From Pectobacterium brasiliense (GTDB taxonomy: Bacteria > Pseudomonadota > Gammaproteobacteria > Enterobacterales > Enterobacteriaceae), in contig NZ_JACGFN010000001.1 of NCBI RefSeq assembly GCF_016950255.1, positions 3,227,299 through 3,291,298 on the forward strand: a DNA stretch of 64,000 nucleotides. The letters run 5' to 3'. The number at the start of each line of letters is the position of its first letter. Position 1 is the stretch's first letter. Below the pieces are notes generated by a model that was not told the origin of the DNA, ran no database searches, and saw only the letters and a program-made list of their open reading frames with translations. The translations under genes were made by a program, and so were the position numbers. Positions 37,029 through 45,667 of this stretch are shown here, piece after piece.

Positions 37029-39812
37029 TTAAGAAGAGGGAATGTCATCCAGCAAAGCCAGCAGGGCGATGGCCGTTAATCCCCACTGGGCGACGGCGTT
37101 GGTCGCCAGATTGGTGGCTGCGGTGCTGCCAGAATGTTTATCAATGGTGGAGTCAATTAGCGGCTCGTTGATGGGATAGAGCACTGTAGGGGGTGTTAAG
37201 CGCCGCTGTTCGAGCGTTGGATGGGCGATGCCGCCGCTACCAGCGGTAAACTCTGCCCAGGCGCGCTGTGCCAGCGCGCGATCGTTCAACTGTCGGGCGG
37301 CAAAGGCGGTCAGTCGGGCATGTCCCTGAGCCAGATTGAGCTTTTTCACCGTCTTGCCCACGGCCACACTTAACGCGACGGGGTCGTTATACAGTCGGCA
37401 GTAGTCGAGCCACGCGCGCGTAAAGGTGGGATCGGGCAACGCCTCAACCAGTTCGCTACAGATTTCCGTCAGACCAAAAACCGCGCTGAGGTGTGAAATT
37501 TCTACCTGATCCGCAGGCGCGGGAAGAAAGCGGCCGGTATCGGGGTCAATGGCCGATCCACCGGTGAAAAAGCCGTGCGGCTGGGCTGCAATGGTTTGCA
37601 TACTGGTGAGCAGGCGTGCGCGCATTGCCGGATCGCCGTGCCGCTCCCAGGCGGTTAGCCACGCGGCAGCGACGGCACCCCAGTCGGTGCCGAAACCCAG
37701 GCTGATATGATTGGGGTTATCGGGATGTGTCTGTCCTATTTTGCGGCCGGGCAGCACGGTGCCAAGCGTGCGCAGCGCCTCGACCTGTTCGTCCATCAGT
37801 TCACCGATGCGCTCATCGGCGGTGAGATAGTAGAGAAAGCGGCGGTTGGCGACGGTAGAAATGCGCAGCTGTTTGGCACTGTCTCCCCAGTGGCGGACAT
37901 TGTGCCGCGACCCCAGCGGACTAAAGCGTCCCAGATGGTGTACGTCAACTTCGCCCGTGTGGCGCGTCATGGCTTCCGCCATGCGAAACGCCTCGGCGCG
38001 CCCGCTGTGCAGGAAGTAATACCAGAGCCACAGATCGGTGCTGAGTTCCGAGTTATCCCACGCGTAGCCACCCACATCGTAGCGCCAGACGTGACGGTCG
38101 CTGTCATAGGTGTGCATCACGTCGCCGAAATCCCAAAAGCCGTACCATTTGCGCTGTTCGACTTCCTGCTGATAGACGTCGAAATACGCATCCAGCTGTT
38201 TCTCCAGCCTGATGCGGCCGGGCGTGGTGGCAGAGGAAAAAGGGGCGGAAGCGGGTGCCCACAGTGTGCCAAATGCCTGCGCGCGATGCAGATCCTGTGC
38301 GCCCGCCACCAGCAGCGGTGGTTGCTGCATGCGCCGCGCCCGATTCACCAGATCTTCCGCGTCTGGCGTTGCAGGCAGTACATCGATAAACAGTTCGCTG
38401 GTGCGCGCCACGCCGACCGCCGAACCGAAGCCCGGTTCATAATCTTCGTAGGTAATTGCCAGCCCTTCGCGCTGTTTGTCATGGGTATCCTGACCCAGCC
38501 CGTCGTGATAAAAGCGCATATCCATCGGTTCTGCCCACGGTGACCACAGCCAGAGCGTGACGGTCGCGGTGTCGGTGTGGGCATTGTCGATTTCCAGACA
38601 GGCCGGGTAGCTCTGCCAGAAATGACGCAGGCCGAACGCTACGCCACCTTTCGGCGTACCCAGATAGCCGACGCCAGCTGCTCGTTCGCCCGTAGCAGAA
38701 AGGAGCCAGCCCTGTCCGGCAGCAGTGCGTTTGTGTATCTGGAAGCCGTCAGGGTGGTGCTGCGTCAGGCGGTAGCTGCCAAACGCGGGGATGTAATCTA
38801 GCCGTTTCCCGACCTCCGGTGAAAAATCCGCTATCGGCGGCGTGGCTTGCCCGGCTAACTGTGCCGTGATAACGGCTGCGCCGGGATCGCGCCGTAGCCC
38901 ACTCAGGCCGCGTACCGCCTCACGAAAGAGCCCGCCCTGATCCGAAACGAAGCGTACGTGGCGATCGTGCAGTTCTCCCTGTAGCGGAACGTCGAACGCC
39001 AGACCCAGCCCTTTCAGGCTGAGGTGGTCGTCGTCGTTGTCATAGATCAGCGTGTGTATGACGCGCAGTGAATCGGTGTTCGCATAGCTATACAGCCGGA
39101 TAATAAAGGGGATGTGCGTCACCCCCTGCGGTTGCGCGTGGTGTGTACCGCGTAGCGCAATCACCGTCCGCTGCGGCCCATTTTGCTCCACCGTAACCGT
39201 CTCGATCACGCCCTGATAGGCATCCTGCGTCAGTGTGCTATCTGTTTCCGTCCCTCGCTGCATGCGCAGCACCAGCCTACCGTTGGTTAACGCCAGCCGA
39301 TTATCCCGCCAGATCTCTTCGATCAAATGGGTGCCCGAACGAGGAATCACGCAGCGAATGTGTCCGGTATCCACCGTCCAGCCGTGGGCATGTTCGCTGA
39401 CCATCCCGGAACCCGATAACTCCTCTGCTTGGGCTGTCGGACGCAGCGTTAATCCGTCTTCCGGCGGGGTATCGCCGCCCAGTGCATGTGCTGACCATTT
39501 AATCGATCCGTCCGGCCACCGAGCCAGCGGCCAGCTTTGCAGGTCATAAGCTCGCTGCTGCGCGTCATGCAGTTGGAAACCACTGTCGTTGCGCACGGCC
39601 CCCTGCGGCCAGGGAACGCCCCAGGTCACGCCGGTGAAAGCGAGAGGGCGCTGTCCGTCCAGCCAGCGCAGGCTGACCTGCGGCACCACTTCACCAGCGT
39701 AGGCAGAGGCAAGCGGCGCGGCGGCGTGCGCAGATCTCCAGAACGGTGCCGACAGCGCCAGCAGCGTGCTGTCGCGCAGGAAGCGTCGGCGTGAGTAAGC
39801 CATCTTGTCCAT
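37029..39812 (-). CDS. Tat-exported YetA-like / exo-rhamnogalacturonan lyase-like protein
   Basis: A 927-residue protein with a twin-arginine signal (YSRRRFLRDSTLLALSAPFW, ending AHAA), so it is exported folded. It resembles the three-part PcRGLX/YetA architecture: an N-terminal RIFT-type barrel (VPQVSLRWLDGQRPLAFTGV, PWPQGAVR), a central beta-sandwich, and a C-terminal alpha/alpha toroid (WDFGDVMHTYDSDRHVWRYD, LSTDLWLWYYFLHSGRAEAF, HNVRHWGDSAKQL). The characterised fungal relative removes unsaturated units from rhamnogalacturonan ends. The start at 39812 lies five bases past the receptor stop, with AGGG upstream. Whether this protein is a lyase is inference. Confidence 0.75.
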   Translation of the reverse strand: MDKMAYSRRRFLRDSTLLALSAPFWRSAHAAAPLASAYAGEVVPQVSLRWLDGQRPLAFTGVTWGVPWPQGAVRNDSGFQLHDAQQRAYDLQSWPLARWPDGSIKWSAHALGGDTPPEDGLTLRPTAQAEELSGSGMVSEHAHGWTVDTGHIRCVIPRSGTHLIEEIWRDNRLALTNGRLVLRMQRGTETDSTLTQDAYQGVIETVTVEQNGPQRTVIALRGTHHAQPQGVTHIPFIIRLYSYANTDSLRVIHTLIYDNDDDHLSLKGLGLAFDVPLQGELHDRHVRFVSDQGGLFREAVRGLSGLRRDPGAAVITAQLAGQATPPIADFSPEVGKRLDYIPAFGSYRLTQHHPDGFQIHKRTAAGQGWLLSATGERAAGVGYLGTPKGGVAFGLRHFWQSYPACLEIDNAHTDTATVTLWLWSPWAEPMDMRFYHDGLGQDTHDKQREGLAITYEDYEPGFGSAVGVARTSELFIDVLPATPDAEDLVNRARRMQQPPLLVAGAQDLHRAQAFGTLWAPASAPFSSATTPGRIRLEKQLDAYFDVYQQEVEQRKWYGFWDFGDVMHTYDSDRHVWRYDVGGYAWDNSELSTDLWLWYYFLHSGRAEAFRMAEAMTRHTGEVDVHHLGRFSPLGSRHNVRHWGDSAKQLRISTVANRRFLYYLTADERIGELMDEQVEALRTLGTVLPGRKIGQTHPDNPNHISLGFGTDWGAVAAAWLTAWERHGDPAMRARLLTSMQTIAAQPHGFFTGGSAIDPDTGRFLPAPADQVEISHLSAVFGLTEICSELVEALPDPTFTRAWLDYCRLYNDPVALSVAVGKTVKKLNLAQGHARLTAFAARQLNDRALAQRAWAEFTAGSGGIAHPTLEQRRLTPPTVLYPINEPLIDSTIDKHSGSTAATNLATNAVAQWGLTAIALLALLDDIPSS

Positions 39813-39816
39813 GACG

Positions 39817-42102
39817 TTAGCCCTTGAAATCGTAGCCGACGGAGATCCCGACCATGCGCGGTTCACCAATCACGCCCGTTGTGGCGCTGGAGCCTCTGAC
39901 GGAGCGGTAGTAGTTTTTATCCAGCGCGTTTTTCACCCACAGCGACACGTTCCAGCGGTTGTCACCTTGCTTGCCGCTCAGCCCGCTAGACAGGTTAAGG
40001 ACGCCGTACGAAGGAATGCGGTTGGATTCGGAGTCGTCGAGCGTGCCGTAGGCCCAGCTCCGCCATGACCATTGACCGGAAACCGAGGCTTGCAGGTTAT
40101 TTGGCGTATCCCATTGATAACGCACGCGCGTGTTGTAGCTCAGAGTTGGGGATTTAAAGACGCGCTTCCCAGACATATCGCACGACACGGCGGAGATTTC
40201 TGCTGGGCAGCGGGCGTTAGGGAAATTCAGGTAACTGGCATCCAGAACAGTACCGGCCAGACTGATGCTCAGGCCGTCAACAGGACGCAGCGTTAACTGC
40301 GTTTCGCCGCCGCGCGAGCGGAACTTCCCGGCGTTAATCAGATAGCTGGTATCCGTTTCTTCGTCATAGGCGTTGTTCTGGAAATCTTCGACGACGCTCC
40401 AGAACAGCGCGGTATTCCATTCCACTTTGCGCTGTAGCCAGTGGGTTTTAACCCCCAGCTCCGCTGAACGGGTTTTTTCGGGATCAACGTACAGCGAATC
40501 AATCCCCAGTTGCCTTGCTGCACCGGAGGACACGTTCAGGCCGCCGGATTTTTCCCCGTAGCCTAACGTGACGTAAGGCGTGACATTCGGTGCCGCGAAC
40601 CAGTTCAGGCTGATGGAGCCAGAGGGCAGATGGTTGGTTTGCGAGAGCGGACCGGAGTCAAAGGTGGCGCGATTTTTACGCTGGAATGTTCCCTCTTTCT
40701 TTTCATAGGTTTGACGCAGACCGACAATGACATCCAGTTTATCGGCGGCATGCCAGGTCCCGCGGCCATAGACGGAATAGACGGTGTCATCCAGCGTGCC
40801 AAAGCGCTGAACGTTAATGCCCTGATAGCCATTTCCGACCCACGTCCGCACGCGGTTGTCGTTGTAGTAGCGACTGTTTGCCTCGGTATCGAGGTTCTCA
40901 CCCCAGTAATCGACGCCCACTGAATAATCGAAGGTGTTGCCTTTGGGCGAATCGAGCCAAAAACTTTGTGACCAGACGCGATCGCGTACGTCAGCGCCGC
41001 TGTCGCGATAGAGTGGGATATTCCAGTTATCCGCCGTGCTGGGCAGCACGCGGAAATAGCGCAGTGATGACAGAGAGTTGAGGCTATAGCCGCTCTTCAG
41101 CTTCCAGTTGGCCTCTACCGAGCCACCGCCTTGCGCAACACGAATAATATTCTCGTCATCCATCGCGACCTGACGACCGCCGACGACCTTGAGGCCAGTT
41201 TGTTGCGCGCGGGTGCGGAAATCGTCAGTTGCACTGACCAGTACCGAGACCGGACGCTGCGTGGAATCGCTGTAGTCGCCGGTGATTCTGAGGCTAAAGC
41301 TGTCATTCGGCTGATACAGCAGCTGACCGCGCACGCCGTTATTGGTGCTGCCTCCCAGCTTATGGCCGTTTTCGATATTCGTGACGTTTCCGCCACGCTC
41401 CGTGCGTGACAGGTTGATGCGTCCCGCCCAGTGGTCGCTGAGTGGCCCGGACGCCATCAGTTTGGATTGCAGATAGCCGCGCTGCCCGAACGATTGCTCC
41501 AGTGAATATTCAGGCGTGAAGGTCGGCTTGCGGGTGCGAATATCAATTGCGCCGCCGGTGGTATTGAAGCCGTAAGCCGCGCCCTGCGGGCCTTTCAACA
41601 CGCGGGTGCTGTCGATATCCAGCAAATCATTAGAGATGACGCCGGGGCGGGACAAGTAAACGCCATCGACAAACAGCCCCACGCTGCCCGGCATACCGAT
41701 ATTCGTCCCGCTCTCGCCGCCGTCGCCAATCCCGCGAATAGTCACGGTAGTATCCATTACATCGACGGTATCGACATCCAGCCCTGTTACCAACTGCGAC
41801 AGTTCTTCAAAGCGATAAACCCGTTCTTCTTCGAGCGTTTTGCCATCGATCACCGATGCCAGCGTGGTTGGTGGCTGAACGGGCACACGCTGAGCATTCA
41901 CTTTCACACGCTTTAGTTGAACGGGGGCGGCGGTTGCTGCCTCGGTGCCGGGTGTGATCTGTTGTGATGGGTTATCCGTTGTGATTTGCGGATCGGCTGC
42001 TCGCGCCATAGCAGGAAGCGTTAAGACGCAGCTCATTAAAATGCCGGACGTTATGTTGCGCTGGTGTCTTTTTAAATACGGTTGATGTTTTTTTAAATAC
42101 AT
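39817..42102 (-). CDS. TonB-dependent outer-membrane receptor
   Basis: A 761-residue receptor with a signal peptide (ILMSCVLTLPAMARA), an N-terminal plug domain (about residues 80-190, DTTVTIRGIGDGGE, GPQGAAYGFNTTGGAIDIRT), a 22-stranded barrel, and a typical aromatic C-terminus (VGISVGYDFKG). A TonB-box-like segment (RVKVNAQRV) precedes the plug. The type is that of broad substrate receptors rather than a known siderophore receptor. It is co-transcribed with the binding protein upstream and the YetA-like gene downstream, and a private TonB/ExbBD is encoded divergently. Substrate unknown. Confidence 0.92.
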   Translation of the reverse strand: MYLKKHQPYLKRHQRNITSGILMSCVLTLPAMARAADPQITTDNPSQQITPGTEAATAAPVQLKRVKVNAQRVPVQPPTTLASVIDGKTLEEERVYRFEELSQLVTGLDVDTVDVMDTTVTIRGIGDGGESGTNIGMPGSVGLFVDGVYLSRPGVISNDLLDIDSTRVLKGPQGAAYGFNTTGGAIDIRTRKPTFTPEYSLEQSFGQRGYLQSKLMASGPLSDHWAGRINLSRTERGGNVTNIENGHKLGGSTNNGVRGQLLYQPNDSFSLRITGDYSDSTQRPVSVLVSATDDFRTRAQQTGLKVVGGRQVAMDDENIIRVAQGGGSVEANWKLKSGYSLNSLSSLRYFRVLPSTADNWNIPLYRDSGADVRDRVWSQSFWLDSPKGNTFDYSVGVDYWGENLDTEANSRYYNDNRVRTWVGNGYQGINVQRFGTLDDTVYSVYGRGTWHAADKLDVIVGLRQTYEKKEGTFQRKNRATFDSGPLSQTNHLPSGSISLNWFAAPNVTPYVTLGYGEKSGGLNVSSGAARQLGIDSLYVDPEKTRSAELGVKTHWLQRKVEWNTALFWSVVEDFQNNAYDEETDTSYLINAGKFRSRGGETQLTLRPVDGLSISLAGTVLDASYLNFPNARCPAEISAVSCDMSGKRVFKSPTLSYNTRVRYQWDTPNNLQASVSGQWSWRSWAYGTLDDSESNRIPSYGVLNLSSGLSGKQGDNRWNVSLWVKNALDKNYYRSVRGSSATTGVIGEPRMVGISVGYDFKG

Positions 42103-42184
42103 AGCTTCTTCCGAATATCGTCAATAGGCTGCCGATTGCCGTGAAATTCACGGCAATACGTGGTCTATAATTTGGGGGAATAAA

Positions 42185-43192
42185 TTACTGAGTGGCTTTT
42201 AGATAAGAATCATCCAGCCATTTATCGACATCAAAAGGTTGCCGAATAAGACGTGATTCATAGGCTAATGTGACGGCGCGTTTTAATTTTTCCACAAAGG
42301 CTGGATCCAATTCGGGTGAAAGACGCTCGGTTAATGGCGGCAATGTATCCCATTCGACGCGTAATATATTTTCCGGATAACCTGATTGGGTGGCTAAGAG
42401 TCGAATAAACTCATCTTTATTTTTCTCATCGCTGGCCCAGTTTGCTGCTTCTCGTTGGACTTTGACCAAGCGGCGCAGAATATCCTCGTTGCCTTTAGCA
42501 AATTTCTCATCGACCAGCAGGAAGCCGCTGAGCTGGCCTGCGCCGTCGAGGTCACGGCTCGACAGCGGAATGTCCGCCAGCCCTTTATCCCGCAGCGAAA
42601 GCGTATTGCTGCCACCCCAGGTAGCGTCAATCTGCCCAGCGGCTAACGCCGCGCTGGCTGCCGCAAAATCGAGATTGATTAGCTTCACATCAGAAGGCTT
42701 CAGGCCCTGTGAATCGAGCGCGCTAACGAAGGACAGCTCGCCCGCTGTTCCGCGAAAGATACCAATACGTTTGCCTTTCAAGTCGGGGATTTTCTCAATA
42801 CCGGAGCCTTTCGCTACCGCCAGATAATGGTTGATGCCGCGTGATGCCACGGCGATCACGCGCGTATCCAGACCGCGAGAGCGACCGATAATGCTGGCTA
42901 AATCGCCCAGATAGGCCACGTCAACCTGATGGTTGCCAAACGCTTCGTTGATGACGGGGCCTGCGCCTTTGATGAATGTCCAACGGACGCTGATCCCGTC
43001 TTTGCTGAATTCGCGCTCCAGCAGCTTCTGGCTGTGAATGACGTCAAGCAGGCCGCCGCCGCTGGGCTTTGTGCCTGCGCCAATGTCTGGTGCGGCAATA
43101 CGAATTTCAGTAATCGCCGATGTAATGCCTGACCAGGCCATACCCATTGCCAATAAGCCGGTCACTAACCATTTTCGTCCTGATGTTGTCAT
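42185..43192 (-). CDS. Sulfonate-type ABC substrate-binding protein
   Basis: A 335-residue periplasmic protein of the SsuA/NMT1 group, with signal peptide MTTSGRKWLVTGLLAMGMAW (cleavage after the following ITSA). SsuA-like segments are VDVAYLGDLASIIGRSRG, LKGKRIGIFRGTAGELSFVS and AALAAGQIDATWGGS. The start at 43192 follows GGGCAAG; the open frame runs upstream to 43291 without coding appearance. It is divergent from the tonB-exbBD-permease-ATPase unit and presumably delivers its ligand to that ABC transporter. The ligand is probably a sulfonate or sulfate ester, by family only. Confidence 0.88.
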   Translation of the reverse strand: MTTSGRKWLVTGLLAMGMAWSGITSAITEIRIAAPDIGAGTKPSGGGLLDVIHSQKLLEREFSKDGISVRWTFIKGAGPVINEAFGNHQVDVAYLGDLASIIGRSRGLDTRVIAVASRGINHYLAVAKGSGIEKIPDLKGKRIGIFRGTAGELSFVSALDSQGLKPSDVKLINLDFAAASAALAAGQIDATWGGSNTLSLRDKGLADIPLSSRDLDGAGQLSGFLLVDEKFAKGNEDILRRLVKVQREAANWASDEKNKDEFIRLLATQSGYPENILRVEWDTLPPLTERLSPELDPAFVEKLKRAVTLAYESRLIRQPFDVDKWLDDSYLKATQ

Positions 43193-43637
43193 TTCTTGCC
43201 CGCCAGTGATGAGGTGTTTGAATGTGAGTGTGTGAATATCAATGTTGTTATTGCGCCGGTTTAGCACGGCGTCATCTCGTTGCAGAACCACATTTAAAGG
43301 CTTGGCAATAAACTGACTAATACAAAAAAAGCATTATTATTTTTAGTAAATAGCTAAATCAGCATTCATCGCTTATTTCATCACTATGCAACGAACGAAA
43401 AAAAACTATTCCAACTATGCATTAGCCTATCGGGACTTATTACCTTTAGTTTGTCGTTAGACGATGAATGCCATTATCTTTCCAATTAAATAAATATCGA
43501 TATACAGATACATACGTTGACTTTATTAAGCGCTCGAGAAGAATCGATTATTCCAACGCTATTTCAGGTCATCTATCCATGACGCCTGCAATGTGAAGTA
43601 TGACGGGTATAAATAAACACGGTCAGGAGCACATACC
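43193..43637. promoter_or_regulatory. Divergent control region of the import cassette
   Basis: A 445-base AT-rich region between the binding-protein gene and tonB. TATTCCAAC occurs at 43407-43415 and again at 43549-43557. TTATTCC-like cores are typical of CysB sites in enterobacterial sulfur promoters, so sulfur-starvation control is possible. Several plausible -10 hexamers exist (for example TATAAA near 43612) but none can be chosen with confidence. Confidence 0.45.
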
Positions 43638-44516
43638 ATGACGGAATTACTCTATGCGGGAGCGGCGTCAGGATCCCGGTCTTATTCACCGGAGCCGACT
43701 CCGCACGCCAGCCGGGTGAGCGGCGTCGTGCAGCCGCGCTTGCCGACGTTGAGTACGACGGTTTCGTCCCGACCGGAACGCTGGCTGGCGGTGGTCGCGA
43801 CGTTGCTATTGCACGCGGCGGTACTGGCGTTATTCAACAGCGCATCGACACCGCCCGTTACGGTACCTGCCCGGCCACAGCCTGTTAGCGTCGAGCTGGT
43901 TGCTGCGGTTGCCGAACCAGTGCCGCAACCCCAACCTGTCGAACCTGAACCTATTGAGCCTGACGTCGTAACGCCACCGCCGGAACTCGTTCCGCCGCCC
44001 GTGGACAAGCCAGTGGATGACAACGCGCTGTTGCCGCCAGTGCCCGAGAAAAAAGAACCTGAGAGAAAAGCGCCTGAGAAAAAGCCGGAACCTGCGCCGA
44101 AAAAGGTCGCGGTGAAAAAGAATCCGCCCGCACCGACGCCAAAATCTCAGGCTGAAACGGCATCGGCCACAGCCCCGATAACACCTGCTCCGGTGGCGCA
44201 AAAGGCGGTCGCGCAGCCCGTTGACGCGCCGTTGACGCCGCCGCTCGCGAATGCTGACTACCTGCACAATCCCGCACCGTCTTATCCCGACGTGGCGATT
44301 AGTCGTGGTTATGAAGGCACCGTGTTGTTGAACGTGCAGGTGCGTGCCGACGGCAAGGTGCAAACCATTCGTATCCATCAATCAAGCGGCTATCCCTCGC
44401 TGGACGACGCCGCCAGAGACACGGTGCGGCGCTGGTCTTTCGTTCCGGCGCGCCGCGGCAGTCAGCCGGTTAGCGGCTGGGTGGTTGTTCCCGTCGATTT
44501 TTCGCTAAATTCATGA
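43638..44516 (+). CDS. TonB-type energy transducer of the cassette
   Basis: A 292-residue TonB protein. The single membrane segment is at about residues 49-66 (WLAVVATLLLHAAVLALF), with a 48-residue cytoplasmic lead, longer than in housekeeping TonB. A Pro/Glu/Lys-rich periplasmic spacer follows (about 75-200), then the TonB C-terminal domain (PSYPDVAISRGYEGTVLLNV, VQTIRIHQSSGYPSLDDAAR, SFVPARRG). It links the exbBD motor genes downstream to the divergently encoded receptor. This is a second TonB in addition to the expected housekeeping copy elsewhere. Confidence 0.9.
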   Translation: MTELLYAGAASGSRSYSPEPTPHASRVSGVVQPRLPTLSTTVSSRPERWLAVVATLLLHAAVLALFNSASTPPVTVPARPQPVSVELVAAVAEPVPQPQPVEPEPIEPDVVTPPPELVPPPVDKPVDDNALLPPVPEKKEPERKAPEKKPEPAPKKVAVKKNPPAPTPKSQAETASATAPITPAPVAQKAVAQPVDAPLTPPLANADYLHNPAPSYPDVAISRGYEGTVLLNVQVRADGKVQTIRIHQSSGYPSLDDAARDTVRRWSFVPARRGSQPVSGWVVVPVDFSLNS

Positions 44517-44526
44517 GGTATTGGTT

Positions 44527-45243
44527 ATGACGCTCGGACACATTGAACTCTTTTCTGCGGAAGGCGCAGTGATTCTTTTGCTGCTGTTGTTTTCTCTCGT
44601 CACCTGGGGACTGGGGCTACTGAAATTCGTCCAATATGGACGGGCGCAGCGGCGCGATCGCCGCTTTCGTGCCGCCTTCTGGCAGCAGGATGACGTCAGC
44701 CAGACGCCAGAAACCAGCGCAAAACAGCCCGGTTCCCTCGCCAATCTGGCGCTGGCCGCGGTCAAAGCGCCGGAACGGATCAGCGGACAGCTTGCTCTGA
44801 ATATTCATCTGCCCGATCGGGTTGAGCGTGCGCTGCAACAGCAGATTCAGCGTGAACGCCGTTCGCTGGAAAGCGGACTGGCAGTTCTGGCGAGTATCGG
44901 CAGCACGTCACCGTTTATCGGCCTGTTTGGTACCGTTTGGGGCATTATGGCGGCGTTGCAGGAGATTGGGCTTTCTGGTTCTGCTAGCCTCGACACCGTT
45001 GCGGGGCCGATTGGCAACGCGCTGATTGCGACCGGAATCGGGATTGCCGTCGCGGTTCCTGCGGTACTGATCTACAACTACTTTTTACGTCGCCTCAAGC
45101 TGGCTGTCGCAGACATGGATGACTTCGCCCATGATGTTTACAGCGTGATGCAGGCGCATGATTTTCATGTCAGCACGTTTCATACCAGCGCTGAACCATC
45201 GGCCGCTGCTTTCTCCGTGAAGAACCTGAGAGAGGTGGTCTGA
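44527..45243 (+). CDS. ExbB/MotA/TolQ-type proton channel
   Basis: A 238-residue inner-membrane protein with three membrane segments (ILLLLLFSLVTWGLGLLKFV; the second near SPFIGLFGTVWGIMAALQ; the third near ATGIGIAVAVPAVLIYNYFL). The second and third segments carry the family signature GLFGTVWGIM and GNALIATGIGIAVAVPA. The start is the ATG at 44527; an in-frame TTG two codons upstream is weaker. Together with the ExbD gene 2 bases downstream it forms the proton-driven motor for the TonB above. Confidence 0.93.
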   Translation: MTLGHIELFSAEGAVILLLLLFSLVTWGLGLLKFVQYGRAQRRDRRFRAAFWQQDDVSQTPETSAKQPGSLANLALAAVKAPERISGQLALNIHLPDRVERALQQQIQRERRSLESGLAVLASIGSTSPFIGLFGTVWGIMAALQEIGLSGSASLDTVAGPIGNALIATGIGIAVAVPAVLIYNYFLRRLKLAVADMDDFAHDVYSVMQAHDFHVSTFHTSAEPSAAAFSVKNLREVV

Positions 45244-45244
45244 T

Positions 45245-45646
45245 ATGGCGTTTACCTCGCGTAATGATGAAGACGTCATGAGTGAAATGAATATCACGCC
45301 GCTCGTGGACGTCATGCTGGTGCTGCTGGTGGTGTTTATTGTTACCGCGCCGATGTTGACGAATGCCATTCCGATTCAACTGCCGAAAACGTCGGCGGTG
45401 GCACCAGCCGATCGCGCCGATCCGGTAGTGATTAGCATTGATGGCGAGCAGCGCGTCTTCATCAATAAAGAAAGTCTGGCACGCGAACAGCTGGTGCCGC
45501 GCCTGCAACAGGCTAAAGCGGGTAATGCGGACTTGGTGGTGCAGGTGCAGGCGGACAAAGAGGCGAATTACGGTGCTGTCGCCGCGCTGCTGGCCGATGT
45601 CGAGCAGGCGGGGATTACGCGTCTATCCCTGCTAACGCAGAAATAA
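45245..45646 (+). CDS. ExbD/TolR-type motor protein
   Basis: A 133-residue protein with one membrane segment near the N-terminus (about 19-40) holding the essential aspartate at residue 22 (NITPLVDVMLVLLVVFIVTA). The periplasmic domain ends ADVEQAGITRLSLLTQK. It starts one base after the ExbB stop, so the pair is coupled. Confidence 0.94.
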   Translation: MAFTSRNDEDVMSEMNITPLVDVMLVLLVVFIVTAPMLTNAIPIQLPKTSAVAPADRADPVVISIDGEQRVFINKESLAREQLVPRLQQAKAGNADLVVQVQADKEANYGAVAALLADVEQAGITRLSLLTQK

Positions 45647-45667
45647 CGTAGCCGGATACCGACGATC

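Noticed and set aside
37707..38543. A 278-codon open frame opposite the YetA-like gene
   Set aside because: Antisense shadow of a GC-rich gene with a clear Tat signal and domain pattern on the other strand.
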